Source: Ctena decussata (taxonomy: Eukaryota; Mollusca; Bivalvia; Lucinida; Lucinidae). From it: DNA of 64,000 nt. Below, piece by piece: positions 48,420 to 59,409 of the stretch. The notes under the pieces are model-generated. The model did not search any database, was not told the DNA's origin, and saw nothing but the letters and a program-made list of their open reading frames with translations. Location: the NCBI GenBank assembly GCA_963989385.1, contig OZ022502.1, positions 51,577,454 through 51,641,453 of the forward strand, in the 5' to 3' direction. The position numbers and the translations under genes are program-made. Every line of letters starts with the position of its first letter. Position 1 is the stretch's first letter.

Positions 48420-50285
48420 TGTTTGTCTTGCATAACTTGGTATTATAAAAATATCATTTATATCAACATAAATACGAGACCAATATGTATATGTTCAAAG
48501 AGGCTTTTGTTAATGCCATGCCGCATGCGTTGTACCTGAACAAATTCTCATATGAAGCACTGTTAAGCATATTTCAAATCAGTGATTGGCATTTTCTGTT
48601 AAGTTCCATTTACGTCGATCTTTTGGAGTACCAAATATTTCTTTCCGTCCTGATTTAACCGGCGTTGAATTTGCGGAGTCTCAGTATAATGGACATTGAG
48701 CTAAACTAACGTGATAACAAGGGCGTAGCTACCTATACGGCAAATACGCAAGTGCGTATTGAAATTTTGTCAAAATTGACAAAATTTCAAAACGAACCTG
48801 CATATTTGCATGCTGAATATTTATAAATTAGACAAGATTTCAATACCAATTACCAAAGTGGCTGAAATACTAGCTTTCCCTTCAAGAAGTAGATAATAAA
48901 ACATGGTTGTGCGTATTATGAAATTACCCCTAGTTACGCCCCTGGATAACGCTATATAAATGGAGTAAATCAACAATACTTCATCTTCAAGCCAACATAT
49001 TGGCAAATATCTGTCGGAACAACAACAAACTCACTGACAAATGAAGCATTATGAAACATATAAATCATGAGGAACGTAACGGATGTTTCTGAGCTGATAG
49101 GCTTCTTAGAGAGTGATCAGAAAATAATAAAGAGCAGAAAAAAAGAAAACATTTGTCAAGTGCTGTCCGCCGCTTCTTAAATTCTAAGAACACAGTGCGT
49201 AACAGTGATAACAATAAGACCTTTGTTGATGCATTATGTTAATGCTTTAGATTTTTTTCTATACGCATTTAGTTTCTCAAGATTAGTAAACTATAGAACT
49301 AAATAATTATTTTAGCCTTGAAAGTGTAAATTTGTTTCTCTTAATACGCTTATAATCAGGAATTCATGAATGACAGGTTGAAAACATTTCTTTGTTTCTA
49401 TATTATATTGTCCTTCATCTAGAATTAACAAATATAACGCTCCGTTTTATCAAACTTTTCTTACACCTAAGGCTTTTGTGCTAAATCTCAAAATGCTCAG
49501 TGTCTGGTGGATGCTTCAAAATAAACACCGCCGACATCAAGAGTTATTCCATATTCAAATAATCAGTCAGACATCATTTTTTATTTATAAGCTATAAAAA
49601 CCAGAAATACATATAGTATCACAGATTCAAAGTGGAATTTGTGAATTAATGAGAAACACCCTGAAGTATAGTGCTAAAGCTATAAAAAAACGTCTATTTT
49701 CGTTATTTTTCTTATGTTCTTCTTTTTATTTTGGTTCCCATGCAGAAGGAAATAAAGACAAAACGGTGTGACTATAAGTGTCATTGTACATAACATGGTT
49801 CTTAATGAGATTAGAATGTAAGAGCAAATTTGCTTTATTAACGAAGGCATACAGAAACACTTTAATGTAAGATTGTGCAAAAAAATGAATTATAATAGAC
49901 AGTTAAAGGTTTCACCACTTATATATCATTTACAGAGGTTAAAAAAAAACAATTCTGAAACTTCATAATATGGTCTAAATCATACAAGGCCCTTTTAACA
50001 TATAGATGCATATTTGCATTCTGAGGTTTTGTAAATTAGACCAGATTTCAAATACTAACTGCTAATATATACATGTATTATGTTATGAACCGCTAGGATT
50101 CCTCTCAAAGAATATAAAACATTATTATCCATACCATGAAAATATCCTTGTTCGTTTTATGAAACTATTCGTAGCTACGTCTCTATAGCTGTATGAGGGG
50201 AAGTTGGCAGCTTGTGTAAATACAGTTTAATGACTAGTACAAAATCACGCAAAAACTTTAATTATTCCTCTCATTATCTGCTTAA
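48420..50285. other. No gene or named element recognised
   Basis: AT-rich. ATTTGCAT-rich segments near 48790-48850 and 50000-50060 are similar to each other (AGACAAGATTTCAATACCAA / AGACCAGATTTCAAATACTA), so a diverged repeat is present. Confidence 0.4.
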
Positions 50286-50426
50286 ACGTGGCGTTTGGCG
50301 CAATGGCAGAATCTGGAATTGTCAGTGAAAGAGTTTAATCTCGGTACTAGTATGAACTCCAGAATAAGGCAAAACAGCAGCGGTGAATCACGAAGACTAC
50401 GACTTTTACGGTCATCTGTAGAGCCT

Positions 50427-50575
50427 GGGTTCGAGGTAATAAAACTTGAGATAATCTAAAACTCAAAATAAAGCACACTGATTGGCTGCTTCCGAGCAGC
50501 ACGGGCTTGGAAGCAGCCAATCAGTGTGCTTTATTTTGAGTTTGAGAATGTACTCAAGTTTAATAACCTCTGGGC
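50427..50575. mobile_element. Foldback element FB-B, copy 3
   Basis: GGGTTCGAGGTAATAAAACT ... AGTTTAATAACCTCTGGGCC, 149 bp. The compensating changes (TAATA in both arms, where other copies have TTATA/TATAA) show that the arms match each other better than they match other copies. HP-E copy 2 begins 17 bp later. Confidence 0.85.
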
Positions 50576-50592
50576 CTGGCCTGCCTAATTCA

Positions 50593-50945
50593 TAGAGGAT
50601 CTTACATGAGTGCTCATGTATTATTGAATTTATTAAACGAGTTGGGGAAAAATAAGATGCGAGGCTCTGCCGAGCATCTTATTGTTTTCACCGACGAGTT
50701 TAATAAATTAAGTAATACAGGAGCAAGAATGCAAGATTCTGTTTATCATATGGCACTAAAATCGCATTTTATTAGCAAATTTTGCACTAAAACGTCATGA
50801 CCTCGCCGTTAGAAAACGCGACGTTTTATGGACGTCAACGCATAACGTTAATGCGTAATTTGCATATTTAATCCACTAAAGGATTATCGTTTTTAATGCA
50901 TGGCTTTATTACACTCTCAGATGCGACGTCATATGATGAAAATAA
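50593..50945 (+). mobile_element. Hairpin element HP-E, copy 2 (divergent)
   Basis: Starts TAGAGGATCTTACATGAGTG. The palindrome uses TTGAATTTATTAAACGAGTT, a GAGGCTCTGCCGAGCATC tip and inverses. CAAGATTCTGTTTATCATAT, then AAATCGCATTTTATTAGC, ending GCGACGTCATATGATGAA. Same module order as copies 1 and 3, but the arm sequence is different. The 64-aa + frame is within the hairpin. Confidence 0.6.
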
Positions 50946-51610
50946 TAATTATGATGGTTGCACCAGTTTTCCGGGTATTAACGTTTATATAACATAAAAA
51001 CTGTGTGATAAACAAAGATCTCAAGCCGATAGTTTGTGTGCATATAGAAATATGTGTTAAGTAATATGTAACTTACATTTCATGCCCGCATGTCTCCATA
51101 TTTACAAAGTTGATCAAATCGAAACAGATGCTCAACTAAATTTGCTCTCCGAAGCTGCCCTAGTTTTCGGGGTTTGTTAAAGAACTCGCCTTCAAAATAC
51201 ATTAGCTGCAGATTCTTCTGATAGCAACTGCCTTCGGGAGACCTGCAGTTCTTTAGCATGTAGGCACGGTCGTTGATTTATCAGAAAAAAGTTCCTAATT
51301 GAATTAATCGCCGTGTGATGTTCGTCGGTACTTTCCATAAACTTTGCAGTGTTTCCAATATGGCCACTTCCACGGTCGCCAACGAAGACGTCATGGATGA
51401 CGTCAAAACTAACGTGCTCTCGCACATCAATTAGTGTATGATAAAACATGCTGATTCAACTTTCTATTTGCAAAAGTAATCGTCTGTAGACGTCCTCGGC
51501 AAAAGGAGAGGTATAATCTATTAGAATACCCCGAATTCTGGAGCACCCCGAAAACAGGTACATCGACCATACTATAACTCAATTTACAACAAGAATTCCG
51601 CGGAATGCTA

Positions 51611-53004
51611 TGTCGCACCTGCCTTATGCTTTCTCAGTAGTAGATACCATGGTTAGAGGAAAGTGTACACTAGGTCTGATGAATTTATGTAGAAATGTGA
51701 GCAAATTCGACTTACAATCTAGAAAAGATGCAGTTTTATACATAAAGCTCTACATGCAGTCAACAGGGTTAAAAATATAGGTTAAAGGTATAAAGCAGTC
51801 AAACAATCGAGGACACCAGCTTAAGAAAACATTTTATGCCATGTCTGATGATTGTAGGTGGTACAGTTAGTGAGAAACGGACTTGAATGTTCTTGTCCAT
51901 ATAATCATGGATGCCAGGTTGACATAAAATTTATAAGGTCAATAGAGCATGATATAAAGGTCAAAGGTACAAATAATAGCAGCATCCCAGGACAATCTTC
52001 AAGCCAGGTTTGATGATCACACCCATTGTATTTAAAGAAATATGGACTCAAACCCTAAGGTCGACATAATTTTGGATGTGAAATTTTACAAAATCAGTAG
52101 CATGTGAAATATATATCAAGGGCTGAAACAAGTGCATTAATCCTCGAGTTCATTCAAAGATGAAACCTTATACCAGGTTTGATGACTCTAGCTCTCTTAG
52201 ATTGTCAGAGAGAAATGGACTTCAATGATAAGGTCAATTTAATCTTGTAAGTAAAATTTTACGAAGTCAGCAGAGCATGAAATATGGGTCAAAATAGGTG
52301 CAACAATCCTCTAGATCAACCTAAATAGAAACTTTATACCAGGTTTGATGACTGTAGGTATCATAGATTGAGAGAAATGGGCCAGTATGCTAGGGATTTT
52401 ACTAAGTCAGCAGAGCATAAAATATAGGTCAAAGGTCAAAATAAAGGCAACACTCCTCTAGACCATCCTAAGAAAAAACTTTGTATCAGGTTTGAAGATT
52501 GCAGGTATCATAGATGGGGAGAAATGGACTTAAACACTAGGGTTGACGTAATTTTTGGCATAGAATTTTATGAAGTCATCAAAGCATGAAAATAGGTCAA
52601 AGGTCAAAATAAGTTCAAGTTCCTCGAGACCATTCTAAGAAGAAACTTTATACCAGGTTTGATGAACGTAGGTATCATACATTGAGCATAATGGACCCGA
52701 ACGCTAGGGTCGACGTAATTGTGGACGGACGGACGGCACAGAAATTTACGAAGTCATTAGAGCATGAAAAATAGGTCAAAGGTCAAAATAAGTTCAAGGT
52801 TCCTCGAGACCATTCTAAGAAGAAACTTTATACCAGGTTTGATGAATGTAGGTATTATAGATTGAGAATAATGGACCAGAACGCTAGGGTCGACGTAATT
52901 GTGGACGGACGGACGGACGGACTGACGGACGGACGAACGGACGGACTGACGGACGGACGGAAAAGTGAACTCCTATATCGCACCTTGCTAAAGCAGGTGC
53001 GACA
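51611..53004 (+). mobile_element. Tandem-core (pearl-like) element T2
   Basis: Same ends as T1 (TGTCGCACCTGCCTTATG; CACCTTGCTAAAGCAGGTGC then GACA). About seven core units with GAAGTCAGCAGAGCATGAAA, TATACCAGGTTTGATGA and GGTCGACGTAATT. An ACGG-type run at 52905-52965 plus a small one near 52722 inside the core. Preceded by GGAATGCTA (T1: AGAATGCTA), which may belong to the element. Non-coding. Confidence 0.75.
52426..52438 (+). promoter_or_regulatory. Perfect DR1-type nuclear-receptor motif in T2 (1 of 3)
   Basis: AGGTCA-A-AGGTCA. Identical sequences at 52594-52606 and 52773-52785, one per core unit. DR1 is the consensus site for HNF4/RXR-type receptors. Binding here is untested. Confidence 0.4.
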
Positions 53005-53408
53005 AAAACGGAACAACGGCAGTGAAATTCATGTATGATTGTACATCAGTTGCTGTCATTGAAAATACTACCGTTTCAATGATGTGTAGCTCATTTATGA
53101 TTTTCTTATGACTAATGTTCTTCTTTCACTTTAAGATGTGCATAAAGTTTGAAATTTATCCATAAAGCAGCTTCAAATCCTCCATATGTTTTCATTAATA
53201 TGATTCACGATTGTCGTCTGACTGTTCATTTTCCTAATTAGCTAATTGCATTTGGCAAAATACATTTTTGGGTGTACCAATTCAAGTTCATCCAACCAAT
53301 TACCTAATTGCATTTGACAAAAATATTTTTTAGCTAAATTTACCATTTCGGTAATTTGAAACACGCTTTGTAGTTAGTTACATGCCCTATTACTAAAACT
53401 GCGGACAA

Positions 53409-53530
53409 TCTAAAAGTGCTTCGAATGAGCCAGCCAAAGCGAAATTATGGCAAAGAGCAACAGCTCAGATCAGCCTACTTATCCGCGCAGTCTAATCAGT
53501 CTTTGCTCTGGGCATAATGTTTTTCATAGT
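53409..53530 (+). repeat. FB-C-related repeat fragment
   Basis: TCTAAAAGTGCTTCGAATGA and GCTCAGATCAGCCTAC, then a partial inverse CTTTGCTCTGGGCATAAT. A second copy of the first part is at 56896-56980. Confidence 0.5.
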
Positions 53531-54779
53531 TATTATACCTTATATAGGCGCATTAATTCATAAGAACAAACGTCTTTCACGGCTACCGTAAGGAATATGA
53601 GACTGTTTTGCATTAGCTCGACGGCAAAAAGTAAGGTGCTATATACCTTCCTTTTACAAAAAAAAAATATAACCTTTATTTGAATACAAAAATAACGTCG
53701 TGTAGAAATGCATTGCTGTTCTTGTTTCTTTTATATTTTTTTCTACTTTTATCCAACATTAAAAAAGAATTTTAAGAGCACCAGGGGCCGAGTGAACAAA
53801 GCAGACGTAAGCCTATGCCCAACTTACGTCCGTTGTAAAAATGTCGCAGAATTTTAATCCGTGTGCACAACCGAGGCGTGTCATAAACTAAGTCGTAAAA
53901 TAGCTTCAAAACTCACAAATCGCCTCGTGCATCTGCATTAAAATACAGTCATCATGGTCATAGTACAGACTTAGTTGCGCCGACGTTCGTAAGCTACGCC
54001 GGCGTAGTTTACGTCTCCTTTGTGCACTCGGTCCCAGAATGTCAGTCTGCATATTACTGAAAAGCAAAGGAGAAAAAAAAAAATTATGGCGAGATGACAA
54101 TGTGGCACACCATCAACATACTGAGATACTGGGTTAAGTAGTTAAACAGATAATTATGTGCCCTGCTTGGATTGCAGTTGCAGGAGTTAAGAATGATTAT
54201 CTGTTCGCGTAAAACACTGCAGTTAGTTTACAGTTTTTCTGGCTGAAAATGAAACCACAGATAGTGCTAAATTTGATATCATAAGCCTTTTTATTGGCTC
54301 ACACAGACTTTATTATCGGTCAAAGATGGTGACATCGATCTTTCTTTTAAATATTGTATTAGCGCCTCATCAACAGGTCTGCTTCAGACTGAAATATTGA
54401 ATAAACTTCACAAACGGTATCTGTCTTATATTATTGAAAATGTGCTATATTGCGTCTGCGAACTGTCAAAGTTCGGACAACAGCCTGATCAGTCTGGGAA
54501 TTTAACTTTCGCGAGATTTCTAGTGCTGAAGTGTTCAGTAGTCTCTGATCTGAACGGATGATAAAATTTCCTTTTAAAAGGAAGGCTTGCCCAGCTAAGC
54601 CGGTGAAATTTTCATGAGTTGTTATTGAAGTGAACCCAATTGTTGGTGCACTTTCTGTTGCTATCTTTTAATAAGCAAAGCATTTAATTTCTTAACTTTT
54701 TGAATGGTGGCATTATCCATAGGTGTGAGGTAAAAACAAGGGTAGAATTTATTTGAAAAACAAACTGAGGAAATATTCA

Positions 54780-54800
54780 AACACACACACACACACACAC
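54780..54800. repeat. (CA)n microsatellite
   Basis: Ten CA units, uninterrupted. Confidence 0.9.
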
Positions 54801-55526
54801 GGAGAGTTTTCCAACGTTTTGGCCGTTAGGCATGTCTCAAGGAAAATTACCATATGAACCTATTTCAAGTCTTTTCTTTACGGCTGCTGAGTCACTTAGT
54901 TTGAATCAAATTTTAGGAAAGACTGTTTAAAACCCATGTCCATGGAATTTTGGCATATCTGAACTAGGCATCAAAGAAGACAATAAATTTATATTTACTG
55001 AAGTTTATTTTTGGTTTTAGTGGCATCAGTGGCAATTTTGACACTCTGAGAAGAAAACGCATGCTGCTATTGTTCGAGACAATAACTTGCTTTACACCAT
55101 TTGGGAGCAACAAAGCATGGAGCCCATTGCGTTCATACTTCCATGAACTTCCGAGAAATGAAATTTATCTTTTATATTTATGCTATGTTTTCACATCAAT
55201 TTTGTTACTTATTCGTGAAGTTCTGACTAATTTAACGCCGAGGAAAGGACGAAGAATAGTTATAAACCAACGTGTTTTATGATGATGTACAACAACCGCC
55301 ACTATGACATGACGTATATCAAACGTTACATCGGCCAATCTTCTATTTGAATTATCCGTGACGTCGCTTACGCTTGTATGAAGAGTGTTGTTCATGGATG
55401 TATGAACATCGTCAGCCCAGTATAGGTTCATCTAAGGAAAACGTCGACGAATGTAAATATTTCTCTGTACATTTGTATAGGTGAAGTAAAAAGGCAACAT
55501 AAGAGAGTGTTATAAAAGCAAGAAAA

Positions 55527-55650
55527 ATGTCCACACAACCCCCACCCGCACCTACTGCAATCACAGTAGGCCCTTGCCCAACTATAATCCAAATCAGTAG
55601 TACGTCCCGGTACTGGAAGTTATACCCAGCATCATCACATCATCCAACCA
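55527..55650 (-). repeat. Inverted copy of the 18.7-kb SINE-like repeat
   Basis: GTCCACACAACCCCCACCCG, ACCTACTGCAATCACAGTAG, GGCCCTTGCCCAACTATAAT and CGTCCCGGTACTGGAAG are reverse complements of blocks at 18715-18880. Tail module absent. Confidence 0.7.
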
Positions 55651-55659
55651 ACCACTCCA

Positions 55660-56680
55660 TTGTCATAAAGCTGTCAATGATTCCCTAACAGTCGGCCTCA
55701 ACGAGATTCAAATTTTAACGGTTCTGAATTGTCCCCTTTTTCTGTACCTGTATTATTGTAAGAGGTTTCCAGTCCAGGCTGTTCATGAACATGTTGATGG
55801 CGAATAGGAAATTTATCAGAAGCTAAAAATGCGTACATGTACATTATATCGCTTATGCCTGTTGCAATGCGTATGCGTTAATATTACTCACCTACATTAC
55901 CAGCTTTTACATACATAACACGGTCAGTTGTACATAAAAGCCACACACACGGATAGATGGGATACTTTTTTCAGTAAATGTGATGAGTGATAACGGGAAA
56001 AATCGTTAAAAGCGCATGTTTCTAAATTAAAACAATGAATTTGAACTTCGCTATTTTTTTACAGACACACAGATCCCGGCATAAGCGCAGTCTGATCAGT
56101 CTATCCTTAGCATGAAAGATGCCTGCATCATGAAGAATATATATGCCGAAAAAGACTGATCAGACCCCAAGAATGCACCGGCTCTGGACAGTGTGCCGGC
56201 TGCTTTGACTAGTCAGATTATGCAATGCCCTAAGGCCTATTTTTCGCGACGCCGCTACATGATTTTGGAAAAAGCTAATGCTTGTAAACTAAACTATAAA
56301 TATACACTGTTTCTTACACAGGTTTTGATATATTTCGAAGGATGCAAAGCCAAATATTTTGCATTAAATTAAGAATTTATTTTTATGCAATCAGTTTATA
56401 AAAAGCAAAAGATATGTGGCCAAGTTAAAGGTACTTGTGAAAGAAAAACGTGCTTTTTAACGGAAATATCAAAACAAAGTACATGCACTATCAAAAATAG
56501 ATTTTCCGTCTGTTATTTTAGCAGATGAGGTAAATCGGATATGGATAAAAATAGACTCTCTTGGTATTTTCCGACTAAGCGTGACGTATCGTCTCTTCCG
56601 AAAATAACTCGGTATCACTAAACCACTTGAATACTGGCTTGCGACCGTCATCGCAAGCCAAAAAAGCTAAGCTGATTAGA
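55660..56680. other. No gene or named element recognised
   Basis: AT-rich. Near 56090-56170 CAGTCTGATCAGTCT and AAAGACTGATCAGACCCC form a weak FB-C/hp70-like inverted pair. Confidence 0.4.
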
Positions 56681-56830
56681 TGGGTATGAGTAAACTTCCG
56701 AATTTCCCACATTTTTTTAAGGAAGACAATTTTAATGACTTTCGTTCTGCTTCCTAGAAGGAGGAGGCCTTCCAAAATATAGTTTGCTCTTAAGGGAAGA
56801 ACTGGCGCCCAATGTAGCAATATTTCCTCT
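56680..56830 (+). repeat. Dispersed repeat R copy
   Basis: GGAAGACAATTTTAATGACT, GTTCTGCTTCCTAGAAGGAG and GGCCTTCCAAAATATAG, then a segment with CTCTTAAGGGAAGAACTGGC. Confidence 0.5.
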
Positions 56831-57304
56831 GTGAGTGGAAAGACTAGTCTAGTCTATCCAATAACCTTCGGAGGCGGTCGGGGCACCACATATGTCAATC
56901 TAAAAGTGCTTCGAAAGAGCCAGGCGAAGCAAAATTATGACAATAGCAAAGGCTCAGATCAGCTTACGTATGAGTAGGGAGACAAACATATAAATGGCAA
57001 TAGTGGTCTGCCCTAAAAGTATACCTATTCACCTCTAGTCTTGGCTGTTTGCGCATATCAAGGCATAAAACTCCCTTAGTTTGTTATTTTCTGTCCAAAC
57101 GTTTAATATATGGCGCACCTCCACGTTGCGTCTGTTACTGCAAATGTGTCGTTTCGTTTTCTCTTTTTCAGTCCGATTGGTTATGCATTCGGTGTTTTTC
57201 ATGGGCTGTGTTGTTTTTATTGCTTTTATTCAATATATTTTATGTCGAAGGAGAAGAATAATGGTTTCACGCTACATCGCTTTCAAAACTTTTGTTGTTG
57301 TTGT

Positions 57305-57545
57305 TTTTAAGGTAAATGGGTACACTTTCAAGGGAAGCAAGTCTGTTATTTTTATTTTCCTCCCTTCTCAATGGGAACTTACCCTTAAAGGAAAGAATTT
57401 GCTCCCTCAGGAGCCAATTCTTTCCTTAAAGAGTTGCTCCCCATTTGAATGGGATTCATCCTTCCGAAAAGCAAACAGGAAGTCACGGAAATTGTCCCCT
57501 TTAGGAAAATAGGTAGAAGAACATAAAGGTGCACCAATACACCTT
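57305..57545 (-). repeat. Dispersed repeat R, best preserved copy
   Basis: TAAATGGGTACACTTTCAAG, TCTCAATGGGAACTTACCCT, a self-inverted centre (AGGAAAGAATTTGCTCCCTC / GGAGCCAATTCTTTCCTT), AAGCAAACAGGAAGTCACGG, TTGTCCCCTTTAGGAAAATA and AAGGTGCACC. Counterpart in the distal duplication at 63030-63265. The 143-aa + frame ending here is repeat-derived. Confidence 0.65.
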
Positions 57546-57948
57546 AAGATGCAGATAATGTAACAATAATGATATTCATTTTTATTCATGAAGTAAAAGC
57601 AGCGAGCAGCGATTACCTGTGGGCTGGGTTTCCTGCCTTTGAAACCTTGTTACAGTTGAAATGCGTTTGTTATATGGCAAACCTGTTTCAAATGTACCTT
57701 GCAGATCATCTTTTCTTTTCTGACAAACACGAGCCATTAAATTCTTCAATTTAATCACCTGCTGAATCTGGAATTGTTATCTAGTGATGAAATTTCTTCA
57801 GTTATAAGCAATTAATAATGATAAAAAAATAAAAGTAGGAAATGGCAAAAAATGCTGAACGTTGGTTTATTCTTCTTCACAATGTTGTTGGATGGTAATC
57901 TTAGACAGAAATTTGACTGTTTTTTTCTGCATTCAACATGTATTCAAG

Positions 57949-58210
57949 GAGGCGCCGTGGTCGAGTGGTAAGAAACACTCGGTTATGGTGCAGAAGGTCG
58001 TGAATGAAATCCCAGCATTGGTCAACTCCCGACTTGAAAACTCTCTGTCAACCTAGCAGTAAATGGTACCTTTTTCCGAATCAGGGGAGTTTAAGGCAGC
58101 GGAAGGAGACGGATGGGTTCCGCGTTATGTATGCTGTGCCCAAGATACATTTGGTGTCTAACCCACACTACCTTATGAGCACTAGCTATAGGAAACCTTT
58201 ACCTTTACCT
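57949..58210 (+). mobile_element. tRNA-derived SINE with (CTTTAC)n tail
   Basis: GGCGCCGTGGTCGAGTGGTA (A box region) and CGTGAATGAAATCCC (degenerate B box), then a body with CTGTCAACCTAGCAGTAAAT, AGGCAGCGGAAGGAGACGGA and ATGCTGTGCCCAAG, ending ACCTTTACCTTTACC. The head resembles a leucine/serine-type tRNA. Cloverleaf too degenerate for a working tRNA. Confidence 0.7.
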
Positions 58211-58214
58211 TACT

Positions 58215-58437
58215 TGAGCCGCGAAATGATAAAACAAAGTAGTATGTGCGCCGAGCGAAGACTCAGATCAGTCTGGCCGGATCAGAGTCTTTGCTGTGCA
58301 CTTAAACGATGGCTGAAAGTCCAAGCCACCTTCATGCGAACAGCGAAAATTCTTATTCGTCTTGCGGATGCCCAGGCTGATCTGAGTCTTTGCAGGGCGC
58401 ACTTGCCACTTAGTCGGTTTTGTCGTGTCGATGCTCA
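58215..58437. mobile_element. Foldback element FB-C, copy 6
   Basis: TGAGCCGCGAAATGATAAAA ... GGTTTTGTCGTGTCGATGCT. Abuts the SINE tail (4 bp apart). Absent from the matching place in the distal duplication. The 147-aa + frame running through SINE and foldback is not a gene. Confidence 0.75.
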
Positions 58438-59281
58438 TATCTGCTGACAATGCAACTAACAAGGAGAGTATATGAACAACGTATGTTGCTCATTTTCATT
58501 GTGATGTTTCTACGACTCTCTAAATTGCTGTTTGCTTGTGAGGCGAGATGGGTGAAGGTGGGGGTGGTATGGTGCTAAAGTCCCACTTCCATAGAACCCG
58601 CCTGTTTACACTCAATATAAACATTATTTTTAATGTCAGATTGTTTTGCCATTCAGACTAACTACTATTGTTTTACGCATTTATCTACACATGCTCCAAA
58701 CATGGCAAGCCATTTATGGTGATGTATACACTCATTTTATGTCCAGTAGGCTATTCTATGATTATTAAATGGACGAGTCCACTTGTCAGTTAAGGGATGT
58801 CCGGTTTATTAGCATTTAAATCTTAATTTTATTCCATAGAGAAATATCCATGCGATTAGTGTAGAAACTGATCAAACACTGCGTTTTGCAACGCTTTGGG
58901 TGCTTACGTTGCGTACAAATCCACCTTCGGTATTCAGACTGAAAAAATTCCTTTTAACCTCATATTGGCACAAATGAAAAATGCTTACTGGAAATTGATA
59001 ATTTGTTCAACAATATGTTGTGTCCATTTTTATGAGATGGGTAGTGGATTTTATATCAACGGTGCCTAATACATGTAGGTCAGCAATATACTTTCCCTTT
59101 GAGCTTCCAGAAAAAAAAGAAAGAAAAAAAAAACGCATATGTACAAGACATCCAATCGAAGATCAAAATACAACGCTCTTCGTCAAACAAATCCGACTTA
59201 CCATCAGTTGCGAAAAGTATAATATATTCTGGTATTGCCATAGCAGAATACAAAATTCTGGCTTCGAACGAAAAACTCACC

Positions 59282-59302
59282 CGCCCCCCCCCCCCCCCCC
59301 CT
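59282..59302 (+). repeat. Poly-C run
   Basis: About twenty C's in one run, with a C-rich counterpart in the distal duplication near 63875. Makes the proline-rich frame across it unreliable. Confidence 0.9.
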
Positions 59303-59409
59303 CCCCTCTGAAGATCCCTAGGGCTCATCATTGTTCAAAATGGAGTCGTTCACAGAAAAAAAAATACCGAAGGAATTTTAAAGAGTATATAAAACTATTG
59401 TTGCAATTA

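Larger units (their letters stand above)
53560..59405 (+). repeat. Segmental duplication, proximal copy
   Basis: Blocks matching the distal copy in order: TTGCATTAGCTCGACGGCAA (53610), 54295-54478 (matches 61347-61530), TCTTGGCTGTTTGCGCATAT (57040), 57310-57545, GAATCTGGAATTGTTAT (57764), ATTCTGGTATTGCCATAGCA (59227). The distance to the partner varies from about 4.6 to 7.1 kb, so large insertions and deletions separate the copies. The block 58004-58500 has no counterpart. Confidence 0.7.

Noticed and set aside
50288..50350. Another tRNA-like head (TGGCGCAATGGCAG ... GAGTTTAATCTCGG)
   Set aside because: B box lacks the invariant TTCGA core and no SINE tail or duplication was found.
57081..57512. 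143-aa + frame
   Set aside because: Runs through duplicated repeat sequence, including dispersed repeat R. Not preserved as a frame in the distal copy and no family resemblance.
58004..58447. 147-aa + frame, longest after the receptor exon
   Set aside because: Made of a SINE body followed by a foldback element. Composition reflects the repeats.
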